Assembly: GCF_000801105.2 (NCBI RefSeq)
Contig: NC_079516.1
Span: forward strand, 1,240,001-1,304,000
DNA from: Raphanus sativus
Taxonomy: Eukaryota > Streptophyta > Magnoliopsida > Brassicales > Brassicaceae
Reading direction: 5' to 3'
DNA: 64,000 bases
Part shown: positions 39,671-59,461 of the stretch, piece after piece
Position numbering within the stretch: the stretch's first letter is position 1
Layout of the letters: the number at the start of each line of letters is the position of its first letter
Notes under the pieces: model-generated
Database searches by the model: none
Seen by the model: only the letters and a program-made list of their open reading frames with translations
Told to the model about the DNA's origin: nothing
Made by a program: the position numbers and the translations under genes

Positions 39671-41647
39671 TCAAGAATAGCTTCTCTCGCTGAGAAGATC
39701 ATCGTTTTCAGCATCATTCCCATCTAAGCACAAAATGTTGATGTTGTCCACACTCAGTTCTGATGAGCTCATGGTACTGCTAGTAGCCACCGGAGAGTTC
39801 GTGACACTAGTCGATCCGCTTCTCACGCTGTACATTGATGACGCTGGAACTTTTGTCACCAGAGGCCGGAGATTTCCTGTCATGCCTCGTCTTATATCCT
39901 ACATATCGTACAGTTAACAATGTTATTACACTCCTAATTTAACATATAAAAGACTAAAATGAATATTGTAAAGAGTGATCGTACCATATGTCTTAAGGCC
40001 ATATCGATAGAGCTCTTGGAGAGGTTTCTCCCATACCCAAGGCTGTTAAAAGCTGAGTTAGATTTCACGGTTCCTCGACCAACGTTCTCTGTTAGCCTTG
40101 GTGGACCTAGTTTCCTCATGTTCACCACTCTCTCCACCATTTTATTTCCCATAGCCACTGGACCCATGCTATCGTAGCTACTCCCACCTTTGTTAGCCTT
40201 TCCTCGCACACGCGCACCCGGGAGGCCCCCATTAGTGTTCCCAATAGGAGTCCGACGTCTGGAAGGAGAACAAGATTGCCTACCACTGGTGGGGCCACCA
40301 CTGCCACGTTCTATGGAAGACGATCTTGAGCCTGGTGCTGAGGCTACTCCGGGTCTGCCTCTTGTAGCTGAGACTGGTCTGTCTGGTAGAGTGGTCCTAA
40401 GATTCGGTGGGGCTTCTAAAGAGAAACCAGGCATCTCCGGTGGTTTCCGTGGCCTTGACGACTTCACAGTTGGAACTGGAGAAGTCCCTCGAGAGGGAGC
40501 TTTACTGGAAACTATTGATGGACCGGTCGGGGTTGAAGGCCTGCGGGTTGGTGTGGCTTGCCTTGATAGAGGTTTTTTAGAAGGTGCAGAAGACGGCTGA
40601 GTCTTAGACCGAGTTGGAGTAGCTGATCTAGCTGAACCAGTTGATGTTGTGGTGCGTGGAGCCGCTGTAGAGGTAGTGGCACGGGCGGCAGTTAAGGTGG
40701 CGCGTGAGGTGGGTGTTGAGGATCTAGAGGCTGACGCTCTGGTTGTGGTCACAGGCCTTGTTGTGGAGGTGGTTGTGGTTGTAGTTGTAGACCTTCTGGT
40801 TGGTGTGGAAGGTCTACTCGTTGACCTACTGGTTGGTGTGGAAGGTCTACTCGTTGACCTTGAGCTACACGATGAAGATGGTCTTCTGAGTCCAGCTACA
40901 GAGGAAGAAGAGTTTGGTCCAGAGCTTGACGACGTTTGGAGCTTATTGCAGTTCCCTGAGATCATCTCTTCACGGCTGTTCCCTAGCTGCAGAACCAAAC
41001 TAAGAGTTTAATAAATGGTTGTAACTACAAAAGACAAACATACACCTGAGCCAGTTCTGTTCTGTCCTAACAAGTTTCATACCCGAGATTTAAGAACCGT
41101 TGGTCGTGAGTTGGGAGCATCAAGCTGATTCATTACGCTCCTATGTGACTCTTTCTCAAACTGAGGCGTGCCAGGAGGTGTAAGCAGCCTGAACGAGAGA
41201 CAAGAACAACAACAACGATGATAGATTCAGACTGCAAAATCTTTGAACTTTACTTCCAAATTTCTGATACAAATATTATAAGGAGTGGGGAACGTTACCA
41301 ATCATAATCAGATTTCTCATTCTCTGAGTACAAGAAGTTCTCAGCGGCGGTTCTCCGGAGAGGATAACGCTGAGACGACACCGTTTCAGAGATACTAGAG
41401 AGCGCCTCGGACACAGCGGTCGTCAACGCTCCGTTGACACTAATATTATCAGATCCTATAAAAAAAGAGACAGAACAAAATTCAAACACCATTGCCGAGA
41501 CACAGACACATTCTAATGATTACACACGTTTACATATAATATACACGAGGACGAACCTGCTAAGAGAGATTCTCCTCTAAGTTCTTTCTCACGTCGACGC
41601 ATCTCAAGGAACATTGAGAGTTCTTCATCTCTGTCGTTGGTCAACAT
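39671..41647 (-). CDS. Ser/Pro/Thr/Arg-rich basic protein (At3g09000-like)
   Basis: Five minus-strand exons (41647-41557, 41455-41299, 41188-41083, 40986-39985, 39898-39671) give 527 residues. The N-terminus has MLTNDRDEELSMFLEMRRREKE, then SDYDWLLTPPGTPQFE, a motif shared by the plant family. The long fourth exon is low complexity: repeated STSRPSTPT and RSTTTTTT blocks, many SxP sites, about 150 residues dominated by Ser, Thr, Pro and Arg. The C-terminal half is more ordered (ENVGRGTVKSNSAFNSLGYGRNLSK...IDMALRHMDIRRG). Some relatives are annotated only as proline-rich; cytoskeletal roles have been suggested. An additional 5' exon is possible, because the frame stays open for 40 codons upstream of the chosen ATG. 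Confidence 0.83.
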
Positions 41648-42512
41648 TCTTGAAACCTCTTTCTGGTTCTCGTGTCTGAACTTGCACCACAACGTAAAAA
41701 AAGAATCGGACCAAACAGATCTGAGGAGATCACACCAAGGGACCCCTCGAGAAACTAGAACAGCCACAAAATGAGATTTATAGAAAAGCCATTATTAAAG
41801 AACAGTAGATAAGAACCCACAACGTTTTATGAATATGACACAACAGGAGAAGGTGGGCAAGATGTTCTAACTCGACGAGTTTGTTTTTTTTTTTTTTTTT
41901 ATTGGTTTTATTTTTTTAAATTCCAGTTTCGAAACAGACAAGCATTTAGCTGTACCATCTCTCTTATTTAATTGAGTACGGTTTTGAAAGTTTGAAACAG
42001 AGTTCGAAGCATCAGTTTCAAAACGCAGAGAATCTAATGAATGTTTGTGTAGTCTTTACCCATGAACATGATATGTAATTACGACAAGGCCACTACCCAC
42101 TAGCGGATAAGAAGGCAAGATCAAACATTATTATATGCATATATATACTGAACTTGCAGATAGATTCCTCCACTGTTGTTAGACATCAAATGAATGATTT
42201 GGATTTTAAACGAACAAAACAATTGTCCAAAAAACGATAGAAACACATGTATGTATATAACTGAGACGTCACACTTTTAATTCCGATTTGAGAAATATGA
42301 TAACAGACGAATAGATCCATTTGATTCTATAAAAATGAACACCAGAAAACCGGTTTACAAAATGTGAAGGAAACAAACAAAAAGAACTCCAATTTTCTAT
42401 CTTTCTCATAAAACCATTCTTCAGGTTAAAGAAGACAAGATTCATCAATGGATCTCGAGGAAGAGAATATTTCATATGGTGGAGATCAAGAAATTTACCT
42501 TTTCGTCCCTTT
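41648..42512. other. Intergenic
   Basis: 5' region of the Ser/Pro-rich protein gene, with a T-run near 41885-41900, then the 3' flank of the IMP2-like gene. No gene seen. Confidence 0.5.
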
Positions 42513-43630
42513 TTATCCACCAATCTTGCTTAGTCTTTGAGGAGGCCACACGACACGGGTGACCCGTCCTCTAATTAAACCCAAGGGAATCTGCCAAACA
42601 AGTTTATCCACTTTTATTCACATGGCCATGGGACAGTGTCTTCAAGAGTATCATCATATGGATCGTCTACGTTTCAGAATATGTGTTAAGGGGAAGGAAG
42701 GAGAGAGAACTTACAGGACCAAATGTTCTTGAGTCTAAGCTGGAAGCTTTGTTATCTCCTTCTACCCAACAATGTCCTTCTGGAACTCTGATCACATCCT
42801 CAGTACTACTTATCCATTCCCCAGGCATCCCCACTATCCTCTTTATGTATCTTCTTTCCCTGTAATGAGTCGGAGAGCTGCCACAGATATGCAACACCTA
42901 CTGTCAAGGACTCATTGATGTATATCACAGTATATTTATTTTGAACTTATACAGCACAATGTCAGAGAAATATTATCATGAAAAATAGTTGAGACCTGTA
43001 TGAGCCAGAGAAAATAAAAACTGAGCCAAAGAACAGAACAGAATCCAAACAGCTTGCTTTTCATGGCCAAGTATTTAGACTACATTATATAAAAGGTACA
43101 GGTTTCAGGAGGAATGCTCAGAGATTGAGTATGCACACATTTGATGATTCATTCAGCATTTTCCACAAGGCTCCAGTAAATTAGTGTAAATAACATTGTG
43201 GTGAGTGATGTAAGCATCCAAAGAAAAAAGACATAAGCAAGAGACCAACAATATATAGTTATCTTCTCAAGCTAAAGGAGAGCTCAAAAATGGCTCACAC
43301 ACAAGTAGAGGGAACGTACCTGAACACTACAACATCACCACGCGCAAACTTGTAATCCTTAAGGCAAAATTTGTCTACGAGAACATAATCATCTACACCA
43401 ACAACAAAACATCTATTAACCAGAGGGAGGCAAGAGACAACTTTCGAACATATTTTCTCCTAAAAAAAACACTCACCTAAATAAGAGTCTCGCTGGGGAT
43501 TGAATGTGGGAGACATGGAGTCTCCTCTCACAGGAACAACGCTACAGAATCTATCTGAAACGGTAAGCCCTATAATGCCTCCAGTGAATGCTTTCTTCGT
43601 CACTTGCCATATAAGGTTCTGGATTCCCAT
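42513..43630 (-). CDS. Mitochondrial inner-membrane protease subunit 2-like, S26 family (At3g08980-like)
   Basis: Four minus-strand exons (43630-43477, 43392-43320, 42877-42715, 42590-42513) encode 155 residues, typical of Imp2. The nucleophile serine lies in RGDSMSPTF and the general-base lysine in RYIKRIVGMPGEW, with the supporting box HCWVEGDNKASSLDSR. A short hydrophobic segment near the N-terminus (FTGGIIGLTVSD) would anchor it. Imp1/Imp2 remove sorting signals from proteins of the intermembrane space. All catalytic motifs are present and the frame is intact. A longer open frame running 3' of the stop is not part of the gene. Confidence 0.92.
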
Positions 43631-44012
43631 GTCTAAGATAAGATGGTCTAATCTAATATCTGATTCTCAGAAACAGGTAGAGAACCATCTGCAGCACAAA
43701 TCCACAACATCTTTAAATCATATTTTTAATAAGTTTTCTCAATCCAAACCAAACACTAAAGAAAAGATTTTAGACTGAAAACCATTTCTGATCGAACACG
43801 ACGGTCTAAGAAACATAGCATTGTCAATTCATGATACAGTCTTGGTGAATATAATATCAAGCTATGCTGAACTAAACCCTAATCGAATGGAACTGTATTT
43901 AATTGAAACAAATTTGAAGCATGAGCCAAACCGAACCGGTACAAATTCGAGGAAGCAAGCGAGCAGTGAGAAACCAAAACATTTCTAAAGTGATGGTAAT
44001 AAACCTGAGAAT
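43631..44012. other. Upstream flank of the IMP2-like gene, cut by the gap
   Basis: Probable promoter and 5' UTR with no coding signal. The sequence is interrupted at 44013, so the full upstream region is unknown. Confidence 0.6.
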
Positions 44013-44112
44013 NNNNNNNNNNNNNNNNNNNNNNNNNNNNNNNNNNNNNNNNNNNNNNNNNNNNNNNNNNNNNNNNNNNNNNNNNNNNNNNNNNNNNNNN
44101 NNNNNNNNNNNN
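44013..44112. other. Assembly gap, exactly 100 N
   Basis: A run of 100 N, the conventional placeholder for a gap of unknown length. Order and orientation of the sequences on its two sides are therefore only as good as the scaffolding. Confidence 1.
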
Positions 44113-44331
44113 CTATATCCAATTATGCGCTAATAGTTTAGTGCGGAAAAAAAAAGAAGAAGATAGCAACTGGTTAACGTCAATGACAATTAAATATTAA
44201 GATTTGGTCGAAAACATGATCCCGGTTGATGAATTAGCTAATAGAAAAATGATCCACGAGGCTTGGTGGTAGTTGGCATAGTAAACAAAACAAAGTAAAA
44301 TTAGAGATCAATCAGTGAACGAAAATCGCTA

Positions 44332-44337
44332 TATAAA
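44332..44337 (+). promoter_or_regulatory. TATA box of the beta-glucosidase gene
   Basis: TATAAA lies 79 bp before the start codon, within CGCTATATAAAGG. The spacing leaves a leader of about 45-50 nt, usual for a plant gene. Confidence 0.7.
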
Positions 44338-44410
44338 GGACTAGGCTGTGTAGTTAACGCCATACCAAAACATATTCTTGAAGAAAACGAAACAAACTAA
44401 AAAAGCAAAA

Positions 44411-47538
<3,128 letters not shown>

Positions 47539-47738
47539 GCTGTTTTGAGGATTTGTTTTCATGTTTTAATGTCTATCTCTCTTTGTATCCGTTTGTGATT
47601 GACCAAGATCGATGAGGTCTTGGTTATAACTTATAATAATAAAGAATTGTCTTTTTACTTCTTCAGTGTTCACGTGATTTGACAAGATTTAGGCGGCTTT
47701 GAACCTTGGTTAAAATAATTAACAAAGAATAGTTGGCC

Positions 47739-48433
47739 TATCTAATCTATTAATTTAGGGATTATCTACTATTTGAAGTTCTCATTTAAATTTAAATTTT
47801 GGACTCTGTTAGAATATATCATGCCTCCTATACAATGCAACCTACCAACTTAAATTAAACCAAATCTTAACCAACATAGATTAGTTAAACCTCACCAGTA
47901 ACACTTTTATAATATTTTTGGTTAATCTCTTAATATAATTAGATCATATAAAACTGAACCACTCTTAAATCAACGAGTTCCATATCATTCTAAACATAAG
48001 AGAAAAAATATCCGACTCATTTACAACATAAGCATACAAAGACCGTGTATGCTTATGCTCATTGATCTTCCAAAAACCAAATATCTAATCTATTAATTTA
48101 GGGATTATCTACTATTTGAAGTTCTCATTTAAATTTTGGACTCTTTCATAGTTGTTGCTAGAATATATCATGCCTCCTATACAATGCAACCTACCAACTT
48201 AAATTAAACTAAATCTTAACCAACATAGATTAGTTAAACCTCTAACCAGTAACACTTTTATAATATTTTTGGTTAATCTCTTAATATAATTAGATCATAT
48301 AAAACTGAACCACTTTTAAATCAATGAGTTTCATATCATTCCAGACATAAGAGAAAATATATCCGACTCATTTACAACGTAAACATACAAAGACCGTGTA
48401 TGCTTATGCTCATTGATCTTCCAAAAACCAAAT
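47739..48433. repeat. Tandem duplication, about 345-bp unit, two copies
   Basis: Unit 1 (47739-48081) and unit 2 (48082-48433) both start TATCTAATCTATTAATTTAG and end with GATCTTCCAAAAACCAAAT. They differ by scattered substitutions and small indels, including about 13 extra bases in unit 2. They are AT-rich and non-coding. Confidence 0.9.
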
Positions 48434-48921
48434 AATTGTGGCATAGACCAACATAGGCTCATGTTCGTATCACTAACTTTACTTCCATATATTTACTCTT
48501 CACCTACATCATATCACAACATACACAGTTATGTAAGAACATGATTTTGTTTTTATTCAAACAACCAAATAATGGTGGCATATGGTCAGTAGATTTTTTA
48601 AATATGTTTTTTATATATTACAATTTACGAGACTATGTGTATAAATTTTTTTTTTGAAAAAGAGCATAACTATGTGTATAAGTTAGAAGGTAAAATGTGT
48701 GACAAGGCAAATTATTATACTAAAAATGAAAGAAGATTAAATACAAACTAATAACAAGTACAACACAAATGATAACACTATTAAATTCTCTATATATTTA
48801 ATAAAATATTATATATATATCTAATATGTATATATATAAATGTTACACAAAATATATATAATATTATATACACATATTATATAAACCATATATTATTAAT
48901 TGAAATTTGACAAATCAATTT
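48434..48921. other. AT-rich intergenic DNA, possible body of a short Helitron
   Basis: No gene seen. The TATA-rich stretch 48785-48905 directly precedes the Helitron-type hairpin and may be the body of a very short non-autonomous element; its 5' end is not clear. Confidence 0.4.
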
Positions 48922-48949
48922 CCGCCCTTTAAGGCGGGTCCTAATCTAG
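48922..48949 (+). mobile_element. Second Helitron-type 3' terminus
   Basis: A CCGCC / GGCGG stem (48922-48926 and 48933-48937) with a 6-nt loop is followed by CTAG at 48946-48949 and then T. Stem position and CTAG end match the 1986-2014 terminus in layout but not in stem sequence, so this is probably a different Helitron family. Confidence 0.65.
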
Positions 48950-48956
48950 TAATATA

Positions 48957-49147
48957 TTAACAAAAACAATAAAAAGGAATTACTTATGAAAGACTAAAAT
49001 ATGATTAAGTAGTTGTCCAAGTAAACATTGACGGCTTTGAACCTTGATTAAAATAGTTAACAAAGAATAGTTTGCCTATACTAACAAAAACAATAAAAAA
49101 GAATTACATATGAAAGACTAAAATATGATTAAGTAGTTGTCCAAGTG
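48957..49147. repeat. Imperfect tandem repeat, about 123-bp period
   Basis: The segments at about 48957-49023 and 49081-49147 share a run starting AACAAAAACAATAAAAA and ending GTAGTTGTCCAAGT with few differences. The DNA between them (49024-49080) resembles 47690-47738, tying this array to the larger duplication nearby. Confidence 0.75.
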
Positions 49148-49289
49148 AATCCGAAACGAACCGATCCAAATCCAGACCGAAAATTTTGAAATATCTATTG
49201 GATCCAAATATCTAAGACCCAAAAAATTAGGACCCGAACGCTCATACCTACTTATGATAACATGACTTTCTGCAACACTTCGGATACTG

Positions 49290-49935
49290 TAGGTGATTGG
49301 TTGTGTTGTATCTCTTTATTTTAGCCTTATTTATTTTTAAAGCATTAAATTTTACCAACCATATTGTAGCTGTATTTTTGAAAGTTAAAACCTACAACAA
49401 ATTTCTATTAATTTTACCAACCATACTTTAGCTTTACTTTTAAAGATACAACAAAAAAACTAAAGCAATTTTTTCTTATGTATTTTAGATAAAAACCTTA
49501 CATCTTTGTTTTATATGCTGTAAAAACTGTAAAATAAAAAAAAACTATCTATAATATCTAATAAATTAGATAATCATGGTAATAACATCTACAAATATTT
49601 TAATTTAATTCTGCGTGTTTTAAAAATTATTAAAATACTTTAAATAACAAAAATATTATTTACATATTACATTTAAATAATAGTAAACTTTGATAATTTA
49701 TAAATCATTAATAAAAATTATTTTAATTGATAAAAACAATTATTTTATATAAACATCACCTATTTTATTTTGAAATATCTACAGTATCTTATTATAGTTA
49801 CATCAAATTTAATTACAGCAAAAATCTCTCGAAAAAAATCTACAGTAATAACTCTATAACTACAACCAACTTACATACAACTAAATTTTTACAGTTAAAT
49901 TTTTACAACCACAGTCAAACCAAAATCATCACCAC
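49290..49935. mobile_element. Possible hAT-like non-autonomous element
   Basis: The left end GGTGATTGGTTGTG and the reversed right end GTGATGATTTTGGTTTGACTGTGG are loosely inverted. The interior is very AT-rich with repeated TTTTACAA and CTGTA-type words. No target duplication was confirmed. Confidence 0.3.
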
Positions 49936-50356
49936 TATAATTTGATATATGAAGTTATAATTAATTTGAGTCTAATGTCATTCTTCATAAACTAATATGT
50001 TCCTTATAATTTATATAGACAAGTTAGAGATTTAGAATGTTAGATTAAAAAAAAACTGTTGCGCCTACAAGAAAATAAACATCATCCCCTTAGTATTAAA
50101 ATGGAAGCAAAAATAGAGAGTAACCTTTAAAGAGTACTATATTTTCAACTTTGCCATTTTGACGACGTGTCGGCACGAGGTTCTTTCTCAGACCCTTTAT
50201 GAAAGAAGGCTTACTCACCTTAGGATATTACGGCTATTGCCATTGGACAGACATGCATATTCGTATGTTCCTTATACATAGTTTCATGTCTGTATATGTA
50301 TAAAAGGAAAGAAGTCAATTTCGAGATTCGAGTGTATGGTCCACGTGATTATTTCA

Positions 50357-50755
50357 TTCCTTTCCACTTTCTATATTTTGAAATGATATTTAAGAAGATT
50401 TTGTAAATTTGTTTTGCATATGGAAATCGTATTATGACTCATATTAAATAGAGAGTCAATTATGATCTTTTTATTTCGAAATCGAATTTTGATTATTCTC
50501 TTCCTTTCAACTTTCCATATATTGAAATGATATTTAAGAAGATTTTGTAAATTTGTTTTGCATATGGAAATCATATTATGACTCATATTAAATAGAGAGT
50601 CAATTATGATCTTTTTTATTTCGAAATCGAATTTTGATTATTCTCTTCCTTTCAACTTTCCATATATTAAAATGATATTTACGAAGATTTTCCAAATTTG
50701 TTTTGCATATGGAAATTGGATTTTGACAAATATTAAATAGTGTGTGAATTATGAA
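50357..50755. repeat. Tandem array, about 145-bp unit, about 2.7 copies
   Basis: Units start with TTCCTTTC(C/A)ACTTT at 50357, 50501 and 50646. The first two are nearly identical; the third is more diverged and truncated. The minus-strand open frame here is only the repeat read through. Confidence 0.92.
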
Positions 50756-52046
50756 CTAATTAAATTCGTTTTTCCATGATTTGTATACGAAATTAGTTGC
50801 ATTATTTTCACTTTCTATATCTCGTTATTATTAAAAGTGAAATAAAATAAAAAAAATAACCTTCAAATGGTACTATATTTACATGATGCCATTAGCTAAC
50901 GTGTCAAACAGCCAGGGTTCCTGAGACCCATTTTCGAAATACCCACGGCAATCTAAGTAATTCACAAATAATGTCATTGGACTGAGTTTAAATAGATAAT
51001 AATTGCCGGAACTTTATAAATCGGTATATAACATAGTTATATGTTAAGTTGTTAACTATCGTGGGCTTGCACACATAAGATTCCAAACCTGTTTAACATG
51101 ATCTCATTCGCTGGTCATGAACATGAGACTGCACATGGCCTCTCCTATTGGTTTGGAACCTGCAAACATAAAAACATACAGTATAATACAAAGTTGCTAT
51201 TGTTTGTATAAAATAGTCATTTGCTATTGTTTGTATAAAATAGTCATTCGTTCATGCAAATATATATAGTGTCACATATACATTGTAAATTCCTAAACCT
51301 GCAAATATATTCGTCTATTGTTAATGAAGTGAAATTATTTTTATAGAATTACAGTATTTGCAACATGTTCTGACATCATTTTAGTCCTATATTTGTTTTG
51401 GTACGCATTTTATAAAATCACTTGGTACATACATATTACAAAATTGTTTAATTCCATTTTATTCCAACCAATCGGTTTGTTAGTTTAACATCAGGAAATT
51501 TTTAAAATAAATTTATGGTCAAGATTACTATACAAAGTTGAAATGCAATTAAAATCCCAATGAAATAAGGAAAATGAGATAAATTAGGGAAAGTTTAATG
51601 TCATCATCTTCTCCACGCAAATTTGGTTTTCAAATTACTGCTTTTCCATACAATAAGGCAAGCAAAAATATGCTATTATAGCTTTCGTTGATTGCCTTTA
51701 TTGACGCTAGCCTGGATATGAGATTATCATTATTTGACGTAATTAATATAACTTTTGAATACAATACTCAAAACGAAATCCTTGATTGCATATCAAAAAT
51801 TGTCCAAAATAGTCTTTTTGGCAAGATATTAACTTCCAAAATTTCCGTCTAAATTTCAATTTATTCAATTGTGGATTACCAATTAATTTGTTTAGTCATA
51901 TATTTTCATATATTACATATACATATTGCATTTATGACACTAAATTTATGAACTTATATAAATACATAGACGGGACTGCTTTTAACATATCATCTTTCTA
52001 ATTTTTACTTCACTCTTGAGTTATTTTTCCATTCATAACGATTGAA
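50756..52046. other. AT-rich intergenic DNA
   Basis: No gene is supported. A weak similarity links 50128-50190 and 50865-50930 (ACCTTYAAA-type start, then GTACTATATTT, then an ACGTGTC and GAGACCC-type end), suggesting relics of one repeat family on both sides of the tandem array. A 27-bp direct repeat lies at 51194-51247. Confidence 0.45.
51194..51247. repeat. Perfect 27-bp tandem duplication
   Basis: TTGCTATTGTTTGTATAAAA plus 7 more bases occurs twice back to back (51194-51220, 51221-51247) without a mismatch. Confidence 0.95.
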
Positions 52047-52415
52047 ATGGCTTAGATTTTTGATATGCATTTGAAGCCATAAAAGTCCATGTAAAATATT
52101 ATAGCTAATGTAATTCGTATGTGGAAGCAGTACTCTGGTGTTGTGGTAGAGACCATTGAAATTGTCTTAGTTGATTCTAAAAGTAGGTCAGTTGTTCACT
52201 GTCTATGCATTCCTTTGATAAACTTATGAATACCATTTTGTGGTCATATTATAATTTTTCTTGTGTTTTTACTTTATATTTTAGGGAGATATGATCCATG
52301 TACCGTGAAGAAAGAATTCGTTAGCCAATTCGATCTTTTAATAAGTCAAAGTGTTTCCATAATTGATAGTGAATTTCACTGGAATGCACTTTGGTGGTCC
52401 TTTCATATGAGCTAA
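52047..52415 (+). pseudogene. RPA70-like (DUF223) OB-fold fragment, copy B
   Basis: A longer version of the relic at 1-316. It begins with ATG at 52047, and codons 3, 12 and 16 are stops. Between the stops the frame reads IFDMHLKP and then IIANVIRMWKQYSG, the expected start of an RPA70-like/DUF223 protein. Exon 1 is 52047-52182 and exon 2 is 52285-52415. The large repeat's visible left edge (52100) falls inside this pseudogene only because the window starts there. Confidence 0.62.
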
Positions 52416-54084
52416 AATATTTTTATTTTAATCTTACTGCCAGGTATGTACACGTTAAGTTGTGGCAAATGGAAAAGTTGCTCAAGTTTTACATAGTTGT
52501 CTGTGTTTTACATTTTTCGCAAATTGATTGGAGTGTTGGTAGGTTACAGTTCTAATTCTTAAAAACAGTATTAAGTGATTTTAACATTTGTTTATGGTGA
52601 CATTATTTTTTGGATCATGATAAAGTGAATTCAAGCAAGTGACTGCCATTGATGGATTTTCGAAAAAAAAAACTGAGCCTGATGATATTTTAGAGATCAG
52701 TCTTTCAAAATGAGGTATTACAATTTTATTACTAAATAAAAAACTGACCTGACTTTAAATTTATGCTCAGTTATTTTCCATATGTTTTATAGGATTCCAA
52801 ACTGTGATTAATGAAGAAAAGAATCAGGGATGAGCTGGTTCTAATATTTGTTTTTGCTTGCAACGTTTAGTTATATTTTTTTGCTTTCATATTTTATGTT
52901 TCTCCGTCTGTTTTTGTTTTATTTTAAACTTATTGTTTTACTATCTTTTTCTATGTTTTTTTTGTTAAAGAAAAAATCATTTGTTCATCTTCATCATGTT
53001 AAACTATGTTTCTATGTTTAATTTTATTAACCACTAATACTATCTAAACCAATATTTTATTAAAAATTAACACAGTTGTAGCAATCTCTCAATACTAACC
53101 TTATTTAACTGCAAGAATATTGATTTCCAATTTCTTGATTGTTAGCAACTGGTTGGACCGAAAATAAGGTTGACTGCATTTGAAAATATATCAATAACTG
53201 TTAAAATTAGATGTCATTAACCTTTTTTACTTCAGAGAGAAAAGCAAAAGTAGTAAGTATTTAGTGTTTTTTTTCTATTATCAAATCTCGAACCTGAATA
53301 CATTTGTGAGGTTTTGATTGCCATCTTCGATCTATTCGGTTACATGGTCAGAATATTTTGAAAGTGTTGATACGTTACGTTCTCAAAGCCTTATTACAAT
53401 CTATTTCAGATGCGTTTGATCAATAAGAAGAAAAAGACAATCGGTGAGAAAACGTTGGCTAAACTTTTATCAAAAAAAAAGAACCTTAGCTAAACGAACA
53501 TCACAAATCATTCATAATCGAATATATTTTGATAAGATTGAAATAAGATTTTCTTAATTACCGTTCTTTACGGGAAATCCACCTCATCGATTTTGGTTTT
53601 GGAACCACCCTGTTCGATCTGGATTCCCTTCTTTCTTTTTGTGTGCAACAGATTCCTCTTTTTTCCCTTCCATCGATATATGTTATTTTCTTTTCATTTT
53701 GGGATTTTATCGTCAATTGTCAACATTCCTTATAATATACACACTAACATACTTTCTTTTTTAAAAATGGGAAAGCCATGGGCCTTTAGATAGAACCAGT
53801 CCAACACAAAATAACAAAAACCACAATATGTTTAGTTATTCTTTATATAGTAGACATATTCTAATAATTTGTGATACTATAATATTTGTTTATGTGACAA
53901 TCGAGACAATGCTTTTATACAATATCTAAATACCTACAAACATATTTAACTATTAAACCAATATAATTTCGTACTTTGGAATTCATTTTTAGTAATGTCG
54001 TTTTCATTATTCTCATATTGTTACCCACTACCACACTATATGTATATATAGAAATCTTACTTATTTACATTGAATTTTTTTCAC
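52416..54084. other. Probable Helitron interior, copy B
   Basis: Identical to 317-1985 by eye, with no supported gene. Confidence 0.5.
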
Positions 54085-54113
54085 CCCGCGCATGCGCGCG
54101 GGTCTCACTCTAG
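54085..54113 (+). mobile_element. Helitron-type 3' terminus, copy B
   Basis: Same 7-bp stem, ATGC loop and CTAG end (54110-54113) as in copy A. Confidence 0.75.
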
Positions 54114-54286
54114 TACAGATTACAAAGACAACAACATCAAACGTCAGAACTTATGCGTCTTCTTGTTTCCCTCTAATGCTTTGGTCTCAATCACCCAACC
54201 GCAAAGATAAAAAAACAGAACAGCCCTTCATCTCATTTCAGCAACCCCCAATCTATATCCCACGGCCATTTCTCTGGTTCTTAGGA

Positions 54287-55428
54287 TCAAATATCAACAG
54301 GAGAAGCATGGTGAATGCATATAAACCATTCCCCATCGATCTTTTCAAACACATTAGACACAAACTGAGCTCCCCAGCTACTACTCCCTTTCGTCTTCAC
54401 AAACTCCATACACGTTACATACCCTACTTCCCCACGGACATGAACCTCAACATCTTTCAGCTCGATCAGTAACGGAAACTCGTAGTTCATCCACACAACT
54501 TCCCAGCTTTCCACCACGTCGTCGTACCCAGTTATCCCTTTAGCTCCTGGATGGACACAGCAGGGCTTTCCTGATTTGGACCATAAAGATTGCATCGCAG
54601 CCAAATCCCCGTTTCTGAAAGCTTGGTAGAACCGAGTGTTGGCAGACAGAACAGAAGCTCTGCTGTCTTCTTGAAGCTCTTTTAATCTGTCCCGGATCCT
54701 AGCTGCTTCCACGTAGTTCTCGTCCTGGATCGCACTCTCCAGATCTTGCTTCAACGTGTTCTCATCCAATGATATGCTTTTAACATCAGCGGTTTGGTTG
54801 TTCTCTTCCCGTTTGACTCGACATGGCCTTAGACGAAAGCCTGCTTCAAAAAAGCAAGACTAAGAAACGTGTCTTACCTAACCTAGATTAAGATGCTCGA
54901 ACTAAAAATCAAGTGGACCACACGAACCTCTGTTGTGCAGCTTGAGAGGACCTAACCCGAATGTACTGCTCGGTGAAAAAGCCACGTTGCAGTGAATGGG
55001 ATAAGACTTGGGCAAGTGAAGCAGCCTCGTCGAACCACCAAGCAGAGAAGTGCTCGCTACTGTGTTTGAAACCTATCATCAGGGAGCAAAAAAAAAGGAT
55101 TTTAAAATCAAGATTAGCACAGCAAGAGAGAAACAATCAAACGAATACATTCGGCAAAGACGCTCATGTGGGAGTAACGATAAAGTTCGGAACTTTAAGA
55201 CGACCGAGTTGAAAATTTTAACACTTTCTGATCGGAAACAAGATTATAACTATGCCCATCAACTTAAATGATTCAATTGCAACAACGGGCATCACAGGAC
55301 TACATACATAGAGATATAAGCACAGATTGGAGTCTCAGAACGGATGAAGATAAAATCAGACGAAATGTATTTCAACGAGATAGATTCTAGCTTACTTTGC
55401 ATAAGAATCCACACCCATGAAGCGCCAT
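54287..55428 (-). CDS. NTF2-fold plastid protein (At3g09250-like), copy B
   Basis: Exons 55428-55396, 55072-54928 and 54840-54287 encode the same 243 residues as copy A, with no difference seen. Here the gene lies downstream of a PYK10-type gene, which is its neighbour in Arabidopsis, so copy B has the ancestral left-hand context. If both copies are real, they are either very young or kept identical by conversion. Confidence 0.85.

Positions 55429-59461
<4,033 letters not shown>

Noticed and set aside
40649..41011. 120-codon plus-strand frame rich in Val, Glu and Leu, with another at 40190-40600
   Set aside because: Antisense shadows of the Ser/Thr/Pro/Arg-rich exon of the minus-strand gene.
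50371..50586. Minus-strand frame with an internally repeated peptide
   Set aside because: The peptide repeat simply mirrors the 145-bp DNA tandem array; no gene context.
51095..51165. Peptide resembling a cytochrome P450 I-helix (SFAGHE...ET)
   Set aside because: Only about ten residues fit, with an interruption, and no heme-binding region follows; probably chance.
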